A DNA stretch of 14,374 nt from NCBI GenBank assembly GCA_031264885.1, contig JAISDM010000023.1, positions 1-14,374 of the forward strand, written 5' to 3'. Below are positions 1 to 6,600 of the stretch, one piece after another. Numbering within the stretch: position 1 is the stretch's first letter; every line of letters starts with the position of its first letter. A program made the translations under genes and the position numbers. The notes under the pieces were generated by a model. The model was not told the DNA's origin and did not search any database. It saw only the letters and a program-made list of their open reading frames with translations. The stretch is from Peptococcaceae bacterium (GTDB lineage Bacteria > Bacillota > Peptococcia > DRI-13 > UBA5745).

Positions 1-81
1 GCCCGAGAAGCCGCCCGCCGGCTTGGCGTCAGTCATTCGACATTCTTATCCTGGGCAAAAGCGAACGAATACCCTGGCTAA
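1..81 (+). CDS. Serine recombinase, C-terminal end only (cut by window edge)
   Basis: The first 26 codons read A-R-E-A-A-R-R-L-G-V and so on to E-Y-P-G and a TAA at 79-81. This is the recognition helix-turn-helix end of a resolvase/invertase-type serine recombinase. All 26 residues are identical to the end of the complete recombinase at 551-1159, which lies in the opposite orientation. The nucleotide differences between the two are three, all in third codon positions (CGA/CGC, CGC/CGT, CTT/CTA), so both copies look protein-coding rather than one being a decayed scrap. The rest of the gene lies upstream of the window. It cannot be known from here whether it is full length. The frame is open from base 1. 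Confidence 0.85.
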   Translation, partial: AREAARRLGVSHSTFLSWAKANEYPG

Positions 82-161
82 AAAAGTAGAGGTTTTCGAC
101 CAGTCCTTTGTGGCCGTTCCGGGCTTGTCTGTTTCCCGCCGTTCCGCGCCTGTTTTTTCCC

Positions 162-233
162 GTCATTCCGGGCTTGTCCCGGAATCCAGGGGCCCGGTGA
201 AAAGAATAAATTCCGGGTCAAGCCCGGAATGAC
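162..233. repeat. REP-like palindrome (GTCATTCCGGGCTTG family), copy 1
   Basis: The left arm 162-184 (GTCATTCCGGGCTTG...) and right arm 211-233 (...CAAGCCCGGAATGAC) are complementary over 23 bases with one mismatch, around a 26-base centre. Each arm also contains a smaller self-complementary core (TTCCGGG/CCCGGAA). A second copy is at 9520-9594. This sequence type is common as an intergenic repeat in many bacteria. The right end runs directly into the 22-bp tandem array. Confidence 0.85.
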
Positions 234-370
234 AAAATTTGACGCCGAAAATGACAGAATTTGGCGCATGGATGACAAAATTTGGTGTTCGGAATGACGG
301 GATTTGGTGTCAGGAATGACAAAATTTGGCGTCCGGAACGCCACGATTCGGCGCCGGGATGACAAAAAAC
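229..370 (+). repeat. 22-bp tandem repeat array, about 6 units
   Basis: The unit is approximately ATGACAAAATTTGGCGTCCG plus GA. The ATGAC word starts at 229, 251, 272, 294, 316 and 359, with a degenerate unit (ACGCC) at 338, so the spacing is 21-22 bases. Units vary at several positions, which points to an old array. The first unit is the outer end of the REP-like palindrome at 162-233, and a related single unit lies beside the second REP-like palindrome (near 9499-9520, opposite strand). The period is about two helical turns. No function is evident. Confidence 0.8.
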
Positions 371-437
371 GGGCGGCAGAATGCCGCCCCTACGGCGCCG
401 CGCGTGACGCGTGTGTAGGGGCGGCATTCTGCCGCCC
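371..437. repeat. Clover-shaped palindromic repeat, copy A
   Basis: The 23-base arms at 371-393 and 415-437 are perfect reverse complements around a 21-base centre. Each arm is itself a hairpin (GGGCGGCA-GAA-TGCCGCCC), so the single strand can fold either as one long stem or as two small hairpins. The 3' flank (about 438-480, beginning TCTCTGGCAGACGCG) resembles the flanks of copies B, D and E, so the true element is longer than the palindrome. Confidence 0.9.
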
Positions 438-550
438 GTCTCTGGCAGACGCGAATTTTCAAATTTCAATTTGCGGTTTTTCACTTGACAGAGTTCATTT
501 GGTAATGTAAAATTTGTCTTAATTCAACCTGGTCGAAAACCTCTACTTTT

Positions 551-1159
551 TTAGCCAGGGTATTCGTTCGCTTTTGCCCAGGATAAGAATGTCGAATGAC
601 TGACGCCTAGCCGACGGGCGGCTTCGCGGGCTGAAATACCGTCGTCCGTCCAGGCGCCCAGCACATCCCGGAATAGTTCGGTTCGTTCCGCGGGTGGCCT
701 GCCAAATTGAACGCCCCGCTCTTTTGCCGCCAGAATGCCTTCCGTTTGCCGCTGTTTGATGAATTCCCGTTCGGTCTGCGCTACGTAACTGAGAATCTGC
801 AGCACCAAATCCGCGATGAAGGTTCCCGTCAGGTCGCGGTCTTTTTGCCGCGTGTCCAGCAAGGGCATGTCGAGAACCACGATGAATGCCTGCCGCTGCT
901 TTGTGATGATCCGCCATTGATCCAGGATTTCGCCGTAATCCCTTCCCAGTCTGTCGATGCTCTTGATGACAAGTGTGTCGCCGGGCTTTAATTTTTTCAT
1001 CAGCTGTTTGTATGCCGGCCGGTCAAAATCCTTGCCGCTTTGTTTATCTAAGTAGATGTGGTCGTTCTGTATCCCGAATTCTCTCATGGCCGCAAATTGT
1101 CTGCCTTCGTTCTGATCGCGCGTGGATACCCGCGCGTAACCAAAGATATGATCGCTAAT
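551..1159 (-). CDS. Serine recombinase, resolvase/invertase type (ATT start proposed)
   Basis: This is a 202-residue protein of the small serine recombinase family, which cuts and rejoins DNA through a serine-DNA intermediate. The N-terminal end reads FGYARVSTRDQN, with the catalytic serine at residue 12 (Ser10 in gamma-delta resolvase). The SIDRLGRDY motif and a C-terminal helix-turn-helix (EAARRLGV, STFLSWA) follow. The first in-frame ATG (1087) would delete the catalytic serine, so it cannot start a working enzyme. The frame is closed by TGA at 1163-1165. The only start-like codon between that stop and the YARVS motif is ATT at 1157-1159, and an AGAGGAG ribosome binding site sits about 9 bases before it. 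ATT starts are rare but known (for example infC), and an ATG mutated to ATT is equally possible. Length fits the family. A second copy of its 3' end faces it at 1-81. Confidence 0.9.
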   Translation of the reverse strand: MSDHIFGYARVSTRDQNEGRQFAAMREFGIQNDHIYLDKQSGKDFDRPAYKQLMKKLKPGDTLVIKSIDRLGRDYGEILDQWRIITKQRQAFIVVLDMPLLDTRQKDRDLTGTFIADLVLQILSYVAQTEREFIKQRQTEGILAAKERGVQFGRPPAERTELFRDVLGAWTDDGISAREAARRLGVSHSTFLSWAKANEYPG

Positions 1160-1195
1160 GGGTCACCGCTCCTCTCAAATGTGTATGATTTCTCA

Positions 1196-1222
1196 GGAGG
1201 ACGGGATGCGGGCCCATCCTCC
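1196..1222 (-). other. Hairpin in recombinase leader
   Basis: On the minus strand, GGAGGATGGG and CCCGTCCTCC form a 10-bp stem (one G-T pair) with a 7-base loop, about 37 bases before the proposed ATT start. No T tract follows, so it is not a simple terminator. It could affect leader RNA folding or be part of a recombinase binding site. No data here decide between these. Confidence 0.5.
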
Positions 1223-1232
1223 GAATGCTGTT

Positions 1233-1261
1233 AGTTTATCGTATCATATGAGCGGGGACAA
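1233..1261 (-). promoter_or_regulatory. Possible recombinase promoter
   Basis: On the minus strand TTGTCC (1256-1261) and TAAACT (1233-1238) are 17 bases apart, each matching four of six consensus bases. This would start transcription just upstream of the leader hairpin. It is a weak candidate. Confidence 0.3.
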
Positions 1262-1322
1262 AGATAACTTCAATTCGCAATTTAGAAATCAAACGCGATT
1301 TTTGTTGTTTTCGGATGGTCCC

Positions 1323-1389
1323 GGGCGGCAGAATGCCGCCCCTACGGCGCCATGAATGATGTATCCGTAGGGGCGGCATTCTGTCGCCC
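1323..1389. repeat. Clover-shaped palindromic repeat, copy B
   Basis: Arms 1323-1345 and 1367-1389 are complementary with one mismatch (GTCGCCC for GCCGCCC), around a 21-base centre. Upstream, GATTTTTGTTGTTTTCGGA (about 1299-1317) is shared with copies C and D. Downstream, TCTCTGACAGGCGCG is shared with copies A and D. Because it lies just past the vWA stop it may also stop transcription of that operon. Confidence 0.9.
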
Positions 1390-1439
1390 GTCTCTGACAG
1401 GCGCGGATTTCCCAATTGCGGATCGCAGAAAGACGAGAG

Positions 1440-1460
1440 GCCATCTCAAATGGTGATGGC
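1440..1460 (-). terminator. Weak hairpin past the vWA stop
   Basis: GCCATC and GATGGC form a 6-bp stem with a 9-base loop, 23 bases beyond the vWA stop on the minus strand. Only a broken T-rich run (GTCTTTCT) follows. This is a weak terminator candidate, and copy B behind it is a stronger stem. Confidence 0.25.
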
Positions 1461-1482
1461 TAGATTAGGCGGTGAACGCCTG

Positions 1483-2136
1483 CTATTTCCGGCGTCCCCT
1501 TTGTTCCACATCCGCTCTGATCGGCGCAAACACGGCCTCGTCGACTGCGCCGGTTTCGCGGAAAGCCGCCGCGGCGCTTGCCATTACCTTAAAATTCAAC
1601 TCTGTGCCCTCGCTGTCGGCGAGGTAATCGACGGCCCGGTTGGGGGCGATCCCGAACCGCCCGGCGGTTTGTACGGCGTCGATGTTCGCGCCGAGAAAGA
1701 CGAACTCCCAGCCGTACTGTGTTTTTTGCCGCTCAATCTGTGCCTTGATCTTTTCGGCGGAGTATTCGCGGCTTGAGTTTTCTTCGCCGTCCGTGATGAT
1801 CACGAACATCACTTTTTCGGCGCGGTAGTCGTCGGCGGTGTGCTTCTGGGCGCTGCCGATTTTGTGAATCGTCCTGCCGACGGCGTCAAGGAGCGCGGTC
1901 GATCCGCCGACTTGGTACTCCTTGTCTGTAATCGGGCTGACCGCCTTGATGTCGATGCGGTCGTGGAGCAGTTCGTAGTTGTTGTCGAACAACACCGTGG
2001 TGATGTAGCATTCGCCCTCTACCGTCTGCTGTTTCGCGAGCATTGAATTGTACCCGCCGACGGTGTCGGCTTCCAGCCCGCTCATTGAGCCGCTCTTGTC
2101 GAGTATGAATACCAGTTCTGTTAATCCTTTTTTCAT
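1483..2136 (-). CDS. vWA-domain protein with intact metal-binding site
   Basis: This 217-residue protein is essentially one von Willebrand factor A domain, a fold that binds partner proteins through a metal ion. The metal site (MIDAS) is complete: D13-x-S15-x-S17 in LDKSGSM, T80 in GGSTALLDA, and D116 in ITDGEEN. No signal peptide or membrane segment is seen, so it is probably cytoplasmic. An ATG 30 bases further upstream is in frame, but GGAGGT (2144-2149) sits 7 bases before 2136, which fixes the start there. It is second in a two-gene operon, 83 bases behind the macro-domain gene, with an intercistronic hairpin. Cytoplasmic vWA proteins often scaffold or regulate partner enzymes, so a physical or functional link to the macro protein is likely but is inference. 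The exact role is unknown. Confidence 0.9.
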   Translation of the reverse strand: MKKGLTELVFILDKSGSMSGLEADTVGGYNSMLAKQQTVEGECYITTVLFDNNYELLHDRIDIKAVSPITDKEYQVGGSTALLDAVGRTIHKIGSAQKHTADDYRAEKVMFVIITDGEENSSREYSAEKIKAQIERQKTQYGWEFVFLGANIDAVQTAGRFGIAPNRAVDYLADSEGTELNFKVMASAAAAFRETGAVDEAVFAPIRADVEQRGRRK

Positions 2137-2196
2137 TGCCACTACCTCCGAAAGTTTTATTGTCACTGAATTCTAACCTCTTCGGAGGGACGGGAG

Positions 2197-2213
2197 GTCG
2201 CTTCGAAAGCGAC
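2197..2213 (-). other. Intercistronic hairpin in macro-vWA operon
   Basis: GTCGCTT and AAGCGAC form a perfect 7-bp stem with a 3-base loop, 7 bases past the macro gene stop. There is no T tract, so full termination is unlikely. It could protect the upstream mRNA or tune expression of the vWA gene. Confidence 0.5.
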
Positions 2214-2219
2214 AAATGT

Positions 2220-3305
2220 TCATCCTCCCAGCAGCGGCTGGTCGTACTCGAACAGCACTTCGTTGATCTCAAAAACGTTGTATTTGCCGCTTGTGATGAA
2301 AAATTCGACGATCACGTCGAACTTGACGGCGTGGGACAGGGCATAGCCTGCCCGCTCCAGGAGGTCGTCGGTTTCACTGAGCGACAGTTCCAACGCCACC
2401 GCAAGGGCGAGAACGGTCTTTTTGCTCGGCGTATAGCCTTTGCCCGTCCGGATTTTGGAGAATAACTTGCGGTCGAGGTTTGCGCGTTTGTAAACCTCGA
2501 CGTCCGTCTTGCCCTTGGCGTCAATCAGCTGAAAAAGCGTCCGGGAAAACGGCTCGTCGAGGTTGGCGACCAAATCGTCAAGCGGCGGCGGCGCGCCGGC
2601 GGTCGGTTCGAACACGGGCGCGCCGCCGGCCGGCGTGGGTTTTTGCTCCAGCGTCTTTGGCGCCGGCATCGGCAGATTGATTAGCATCTTGATTGGTGCA
2701 TTGTCTGAAACGACGCCTTTATCGGAAAGCGCGTCCCGCTCCGCGTCGAGCAGACGCCGCTGTGTCTGGTATGTATCGACATAATGCTCGTCAATGTAGC
2801 TTTTGACCGCGCCGAGCAGTTCGCGGCCGACGGTGAACGCCGATTTGTCAAAGACCGCGAGGGTAACGTCTATGTCGTGGCCGGCAAGGAAGTCTTGAAT
2901 CGCCGAGACCGCAACTTGCAGCGCCTCGTCTTTCGGGTAGCCGTAGACGCCGCTTGATATCAGCGGAAACGCGATGCTGCCGCAATTGTTTTCGACGGCT
3001 CGTTTCAGAGCGTTTGTGTAAGCGGCGCGAAGCAGTTTTTCTTCGCCATGGCCGCCGCCCCGGTAAATGGGGCCCGCCGCGTGGACGATGTATTTCGCGG
3101 GCAGAGCGAACCCCGGCGTGACGACCGCTTCGCCCGTCATAATCGGGGAGAGTTCATCGCAGGCAGCTTGAAGCCGCGCCGCGCCCGCCGCTTTGAATAT
3201 AGCCCCGCAAACCCCGCCGCCCATCGCCAGGTCGGTGTTGGCGGCGTTGACGACAGCGTCCGCTTTGAGTTTGGTTATGTCCTGCCGAACGATGGTAAAG
3301 GGCAT
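2220..3305 (-). CDS. Macro-domain protein with C-terminal HTH-like domain
   Basis: The protein has 361 residues. Residues 1-165 form a macro domain, a fold that binds ADP-ribose and in some members removes it from proteins or deacetylates O-acetyl-ADP-ribose. Visible motifs are VVNAAN (18-23), MGGGVCGAI (28-36) and SSGVYGYPK (117-125). Where YmdB/MacroD enzymes have Asp in the GGVDGA loop, this protein has Cys33, so hydrolase activity by that mechanism is not assured. A Pro/Ala-rich linker (about 210-245) leads to a conserved 110-residue tail. In it, TDVEVYKRANLDRKLFSKI and LALAVALELSLSETDDLL (about 267-316) look like an Xre-type helix-turn-helix. The same macro-plus-tail layout recurs in Firmicutes. 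The start has GGAGGG 8 bases upstream and its own promoter. It is the first gene of an operon with the vWA gene. Role in ADP-ribose signalling is inferred from the family. Confidence 0.9.
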   Translation of the reverse strand: MPFTIVRQDITKLKADAVVNAANTDLAMGGGVCGAIFKAAGAARLQAACDELSPIMTGEAVVTPGFALPAKYIVHAAGPIYRGGGHGEEKLLRAAYTNALKRAVENNCGSIAFPLISSGVYGYPKDEALQVAVSAIQDFLAGHDIDVTLAVFDKSAFTVGRELLGAVKSYIDEHYVDTYQTQRRLLDAERDALSDKGVVSDNAPIKMLINLPMPAPKTLEQKPTPAGGAPVFEPTAGAPPPLDDLVANLDEPFSRTLFQLIDAKGKTDVEVYKRANLDRKLFSKIRTGKGYTPSKKTVLALAVALELSLSETDDLLERAGYALSHAVKFDVIVEFFITSGKYNVFEINEVLFEYDQPLLGG

Positions 3306-3327
3306 GGCTCAATCCCTCCATAATTAC

Positions 3328-3356
3328 AGTATACCCGAAAAGAAAAACTCTGTCAC
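3328..3356 (-). promoter_or_regulatory. Promoter of macro-vWA operon
   Basis: On the minus strand GTGACA (3351-3356) and TATACT (3328-3333) are separated by exactly 17 bases, each five of six to the housekeeping sigma consensus. The implied start site is close to the ribosome binding site GGAGGG before the ATG at 3305, giving a short leader. Confidence 0.75.
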
Positions 3357-3408
3357 TACATACACCGAAAAAACGCGATTCGTAAGTTAGAAATCGCGGG
3401 TATGAAGC

Positions 3409-3440
3409 GAAACCCCACGGGCCGCGGCCCGTGGGGTTTC
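3409..3440. terminator. Perfect 32-base palindrome, likely terminator of SLH protein gene
   Basis: GAAACCCCACGGGCCG is followed directly by its reverse complement, giving a 16-bp stem. It lies about 175 bases past the surface-protein stop and upstream of the next operon's promoter, the expected place for a terminator on the minus strand. The T-rich stretch after it (TTTCGCTTCAT) is imperfect, and the palindrome has almost no loop, so in RNA a few central pairs would open. Confidence 0.6.
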
Positions 3441-3501
3441 ATTCTTCTGGAGCGGCTTCCGTCCGCTTCCCTAATGGCTGATTCTTAGGATACTCCCGTC
3501 A

Positions 3502-3615
3502 AATAGCCGGCCTCATTCCCATCCGAGACGGCAAGCCGCCGTCCACATCGGTTTCCGGAGCATCGGGAGGGGTGAATTGCTGCTGACCCGAGAAAGCGTT
3601 GCTGAGCTGATCCGG
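3502..3615 (-). pseudogene. Remnant of a third C-terminal repeat of the surface protein
   Basis: Reading on in frame past the surface-protein TGA (3616-3618), 38 codons stay open to a second TGA (3499-3501) and begin PDQLSNAFSGQQQFTPPD. This matches LDQLSNPFLGQWQFTPPD about 226 codons earlier in the same protein. The DNA at 3562-3627 aligns with 4240-4305 at roughly four bases in five. In that alignment the TGA stop corresponds to the TGG (Trp) of EALWLDQ. The resemblance fades after TPPD. It is the broken start of another tandem domain. Confidence 0.75.
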
Positions 3616-6600
3616 TCAGAGTGATTTCACGCGGTTCATGGTCACGGGCGGTTCGTCGCCCTCCGCGACGGTGATGGTATCGCTGTCGATGAGTGTGACG
3701 GCCGCCGTCTCAAAGCCTTCCCCTTCCATGTACATCACCAGAGCGCTGCCGTAGATCAGGTAGTATCCGTCTACGTTCATAGGCATGACGTCGCCGGTCG
3801 GGGTTTCTACAGTGCCGTCAACGACAAATGTTCCGTCCGTGTTGATGGTATAATCCATTATAAAATGGCAGAGTCCCAGTATCTCATCTTCTTCCACGCC
3901 GTCAAAACGCCAGGTTCCCAGGTACGGGTGGTTCAGCGCGAAGGGTTTGTCCTCCCGGTTCACCGGAGACCCCGCCGTCCGGACAAAAGGCGCCGTTTCG
4001 CCGGGAACCAACGTCCCGTTTTCATCGGGCTCAAACTCCGTCACACTGATGGTGTTGTTGTCCGTCACTTCAAAGGTGTATCCCACGGCGCCCTCGGACT
4101 CATCGTAGGTAATCATCTGATTGTCAAACACGATGTAGCCCGCTGTGCCCACGCCGCCCTCATCCGCCGGCATGCCCACGATCTCGTAATCCCAGAAGCC
4201 GTCGGTTTTAAAATTAAACTTTACGGTCATATCCGGGAAATCGGGAGGGGTGAACTGCCACTGACCCAAAAAGGGATTGCTGAGCTGATCCAGCCAGAGC
4301 GCTTCCACCGCTTCCGGAACACGGATGTAATAGGCCTGGGGCTCAAAGCCGGTGGAGTAAATCGTGAGAACATAGGTGTTCCCCTCTTCAAACTGGCTGG
4401 AACCCAGGTCGATGTAATAGGGATTCCCTGCCCCGTTGGGTCCGCCTGCCCGGGCCAGGGCGTCGCCCACAGTGGTTCCCGCGCCCTCGGCGGAAGCCGG
4501 CTTGATGGTGCTGTAACCGCTTCTGCCGGCAGTGATCACGCCGGCGGCAAAATCGTCATGGGTGAAGTAGAGCTTCGATCCCTTGACCGCGAACAAAGGC
4601 GCCGCCTCCGTGGCGTCATGCCCTTCGGCGAATTCATCGACCCTCAGCTGAGGTCTCGGCATGAGCTTGGTCAGACTGAAGGTCAGATCCTTGGATGTGA
4701 CCGCGTCCGTGTTCGGAACCAGCCTCAGGGTATAACTCCCCTGGAAAGAACCGGTGAACAGGGATGTGTTCAAGGTCACCTTCACCGCCTGACCGTCCCT
4801 GGTCAGTTGATAATCGGAAGGATTGACCGCCGCCGTTCCTTTGAACAGCGCGGCCCCGGACAAATTCAAAGCGCCGGCGTTGTCCATATCCAGCACATTG
4901 AAGGAGATGGGCGCGCCGCCCTCGGCGACAGCAAACGCAGTCGCGCCCTCAATCCGGGAGGCGCCGTTGACAAAACCGGTAAAACTGATTTCGGTCTCCA
5001 CATCCTTGAAGCCATAGGCGAACACCGTCACCTTGTAGGTGTCCGAGGCGTTCAGCCGGCCCAGTCTGGCGAACCGCGAGGGGGATATGGCGATGTCAAA
5101 ATCCTCGTGCATCCGGTGGCTGAACAGGTTCTGCAGGAATACCAGGGGTTCCGTGTGGCCGCTGCTGTCCTCAATGTAGCCGCCGTAGAGGTATTCCGCG
5201 AAGTTATCCCAGTAGTTGGCGCCCGCGTATTCCGCTTGCAGCGCGCCGTGGGTAACGCCGGAGACCTTGTCGCCCCAATTGCCTCCATAGGCGGGTTCTT
5301 CCGTCTCAAGAGCCGTGCCCGGCAAGGCTTTGGCCACGGAGGGGTTCAGGACGATCCTTTTGCCCCAGTTGCCGTCGGTCAGCATGTACTTCACCGCGTA
5401 GAATTCCGGCGCGGCCGCTACTGTGACGCCCGCCGCGCTCACCGTCGGGTCGCTCGCGTAGGCTTTGCGGACGACGGTGAAGCCCGCTTGCTCCACTTTG
5501 GCCGCCACATTGGCCGACTGAGCCGTGCCCCGGCCGGATCCCTCCAGCAGCTTCGCGTTGACGTAGAGATCAAAATCCACGCCCACCTGAACCTTTTTGA
5601 CGCCGATGATGGCGTTGTCGGCGTGGGTCGCCATCCGACCGTCGGGACCCGTCCGCAGGACCAAGTTGCCCTCGGGCATGAAATGAACCGTGTCGCCGTA
5701 TGTAGCGGAAGACACCGCGTCCACCTTCTCCAGCTTGTCCCCGTCGGCATAGGTCATGGTCCCGTTGTTGCCTGTGCGGGTTCCCTGAGTGATGAACTTC
5801 TCCGGAACCGCCGCGGTTCCGCCGGCTGCAAAGGTGGTGGCCGCGGGCAAAACAGCGTCGATGTCCGCGGTAATATCATGGAAAAATTCGCTGAACGTCA
5901 TGGATGTTTCGCCGTACAGCGTTTTAGGCGCCGCGGCGCCCGGCGCGAAGCTCAGCTCCCGGCTCAGCAGCGTTCTTCCGTTTTGCCTGAGCGCCGCGGT
6001 GAACACGCCGCCTGTGGGTCCCGCGGGCAGTTCAACCTTGACCAGACTCCCGGAAGTGTTGACCCGGGTGGCCGTCAGCGTTTCGCCGTCCAGGGCGAAG
6101 GTACAATTGGCGTCACTGCCTGCCGTTACGGAAAGCAGGACATAATTGACGCCCATCACCTGATATTGCCCATCAAAAGTTACGGCCACAGTGACAGAAC
6201 CGCCACCACCGCCTCCGCCTCCTCCGCCGCTTCCGGCCGAAGGCGCGGCGGCCGTCGGCGTGGGCGCCGCCGTCTCAGAAACAGGCGTCTGAGTCTGGGT
6301 CTGGGGCGCGGACACCGCGGTCTTGGGCAGACCGACGCGCACCGGGGTTCCGGTAAATCCGGCGGCGAACCTCGGCGGGTTTTGCACCGCGGCTTTGGCG
6401 AGCAAAACATTCCCGCTGATGGCCGAATTGGACAGATCTACGTTTCCGCCGACCACCAGCACATTGCCGGTATAGCTCGCCTGGGGCTGATCAAACACCA
6501 CATTGGGAACCACATGGTCCAGTATGGAGATGAATTCCGCCCGGGTGATCTCCCGCGAGGGGTTGACGGTTCCGTCCTCGTACCCGTTGATGTAGCCGTT

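Larger units (their letters stand above)
82..550. other. Gene-free spacer between convergent recombinase ends
   Basis: No credible gene is seen. Apart from the 22-base flanks of the inverted duplication, the spacer is made almost entirely of repeats: a REP-like palindrome (162-233), a 22-bp tandem array (229-370), and copy A of the clover-shaped palindrome (371-437) with its AT-richer 3' tail (438-480). Bases 104-161 and 481-528 show nothing recognisable. The short open frames here arise from repeats and have no ribosome binding sites. Confidence 0.7.
1..631. repeat. Inverted duplication of recombinase 3' ends (arms 1-103 and 529-631)
   Basis: Bases 1-103 are the reverse complement of 529-631 with three mismatches. 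The match covers the last 26 codons, the stop and 22 bases of 3' flank (through the motif GGTTTTCGACCAG), then ends abruptly on both sides. The 425 bases between the arms are not shared. The left arm may continue outside the window. The sharp end 22 bases past the stop looks like the border of a duplicated or mobile unit (inference). Confidence 0.9.
1160..1482. other. Gap between recombinase start and vWA gene end
   Basis: The gap holds the recombinase leader (ribosome binding site, hairpin 1196-1222, possible promoter) and copy B of the clover-shaped palindrome with its long flanks (about 1275-1425). A small inverted repeat lies next to the vWA gene stop. No gene is seen. Confidence 0.6.
3306..3615. 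other. Gap between the SLH protein gene and macro operon
   Basis: From right to left the gap holds the out-of-frame-of-use remnant of a third C-terminal repeat of the surface protein (3502-3615), a 32-base GC-rich palindrome acting as likely terminator (3409-3440), and the macro operon promoter (3328-3356). Bases 3441-3498 show only a small imperfect hairpin (AGCGG...CCGCT). Confidence 0.6.

Noticed and set aside
229..370. CRISPR array or iteron-type replication origin
   Set aside because: Units are contiguous 22-mers without distinct spacers and are degenerate. No cas or rep gene and no DnaA boxes are nearby, and the units derive from the REP-like palindrome end.
371..437. Clover-shaped palindromes as ordinary terminators
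   Set aside because: There is no T tract, and copies lie where no gene ends (for example between the recombinase ends). The shared flanks beyond the stems show a repeat element. They may still stop transcription by chance.
551..1087. Recombinase starting at the first ATG (178 residues)
   Set aside because: It would lack the YARVS motif with the catalytic serine, which is encoded in frame immediately upstream together with a good ribosome binding site.
3616..3618. TGA read as Trp or other amino acid (recoded genetic code)
   Set aside because: TGG is used for Trp throughout, and TGA serves as a normal stop in the macro, AbiEi and other genes, so the TGA here is a true stop.
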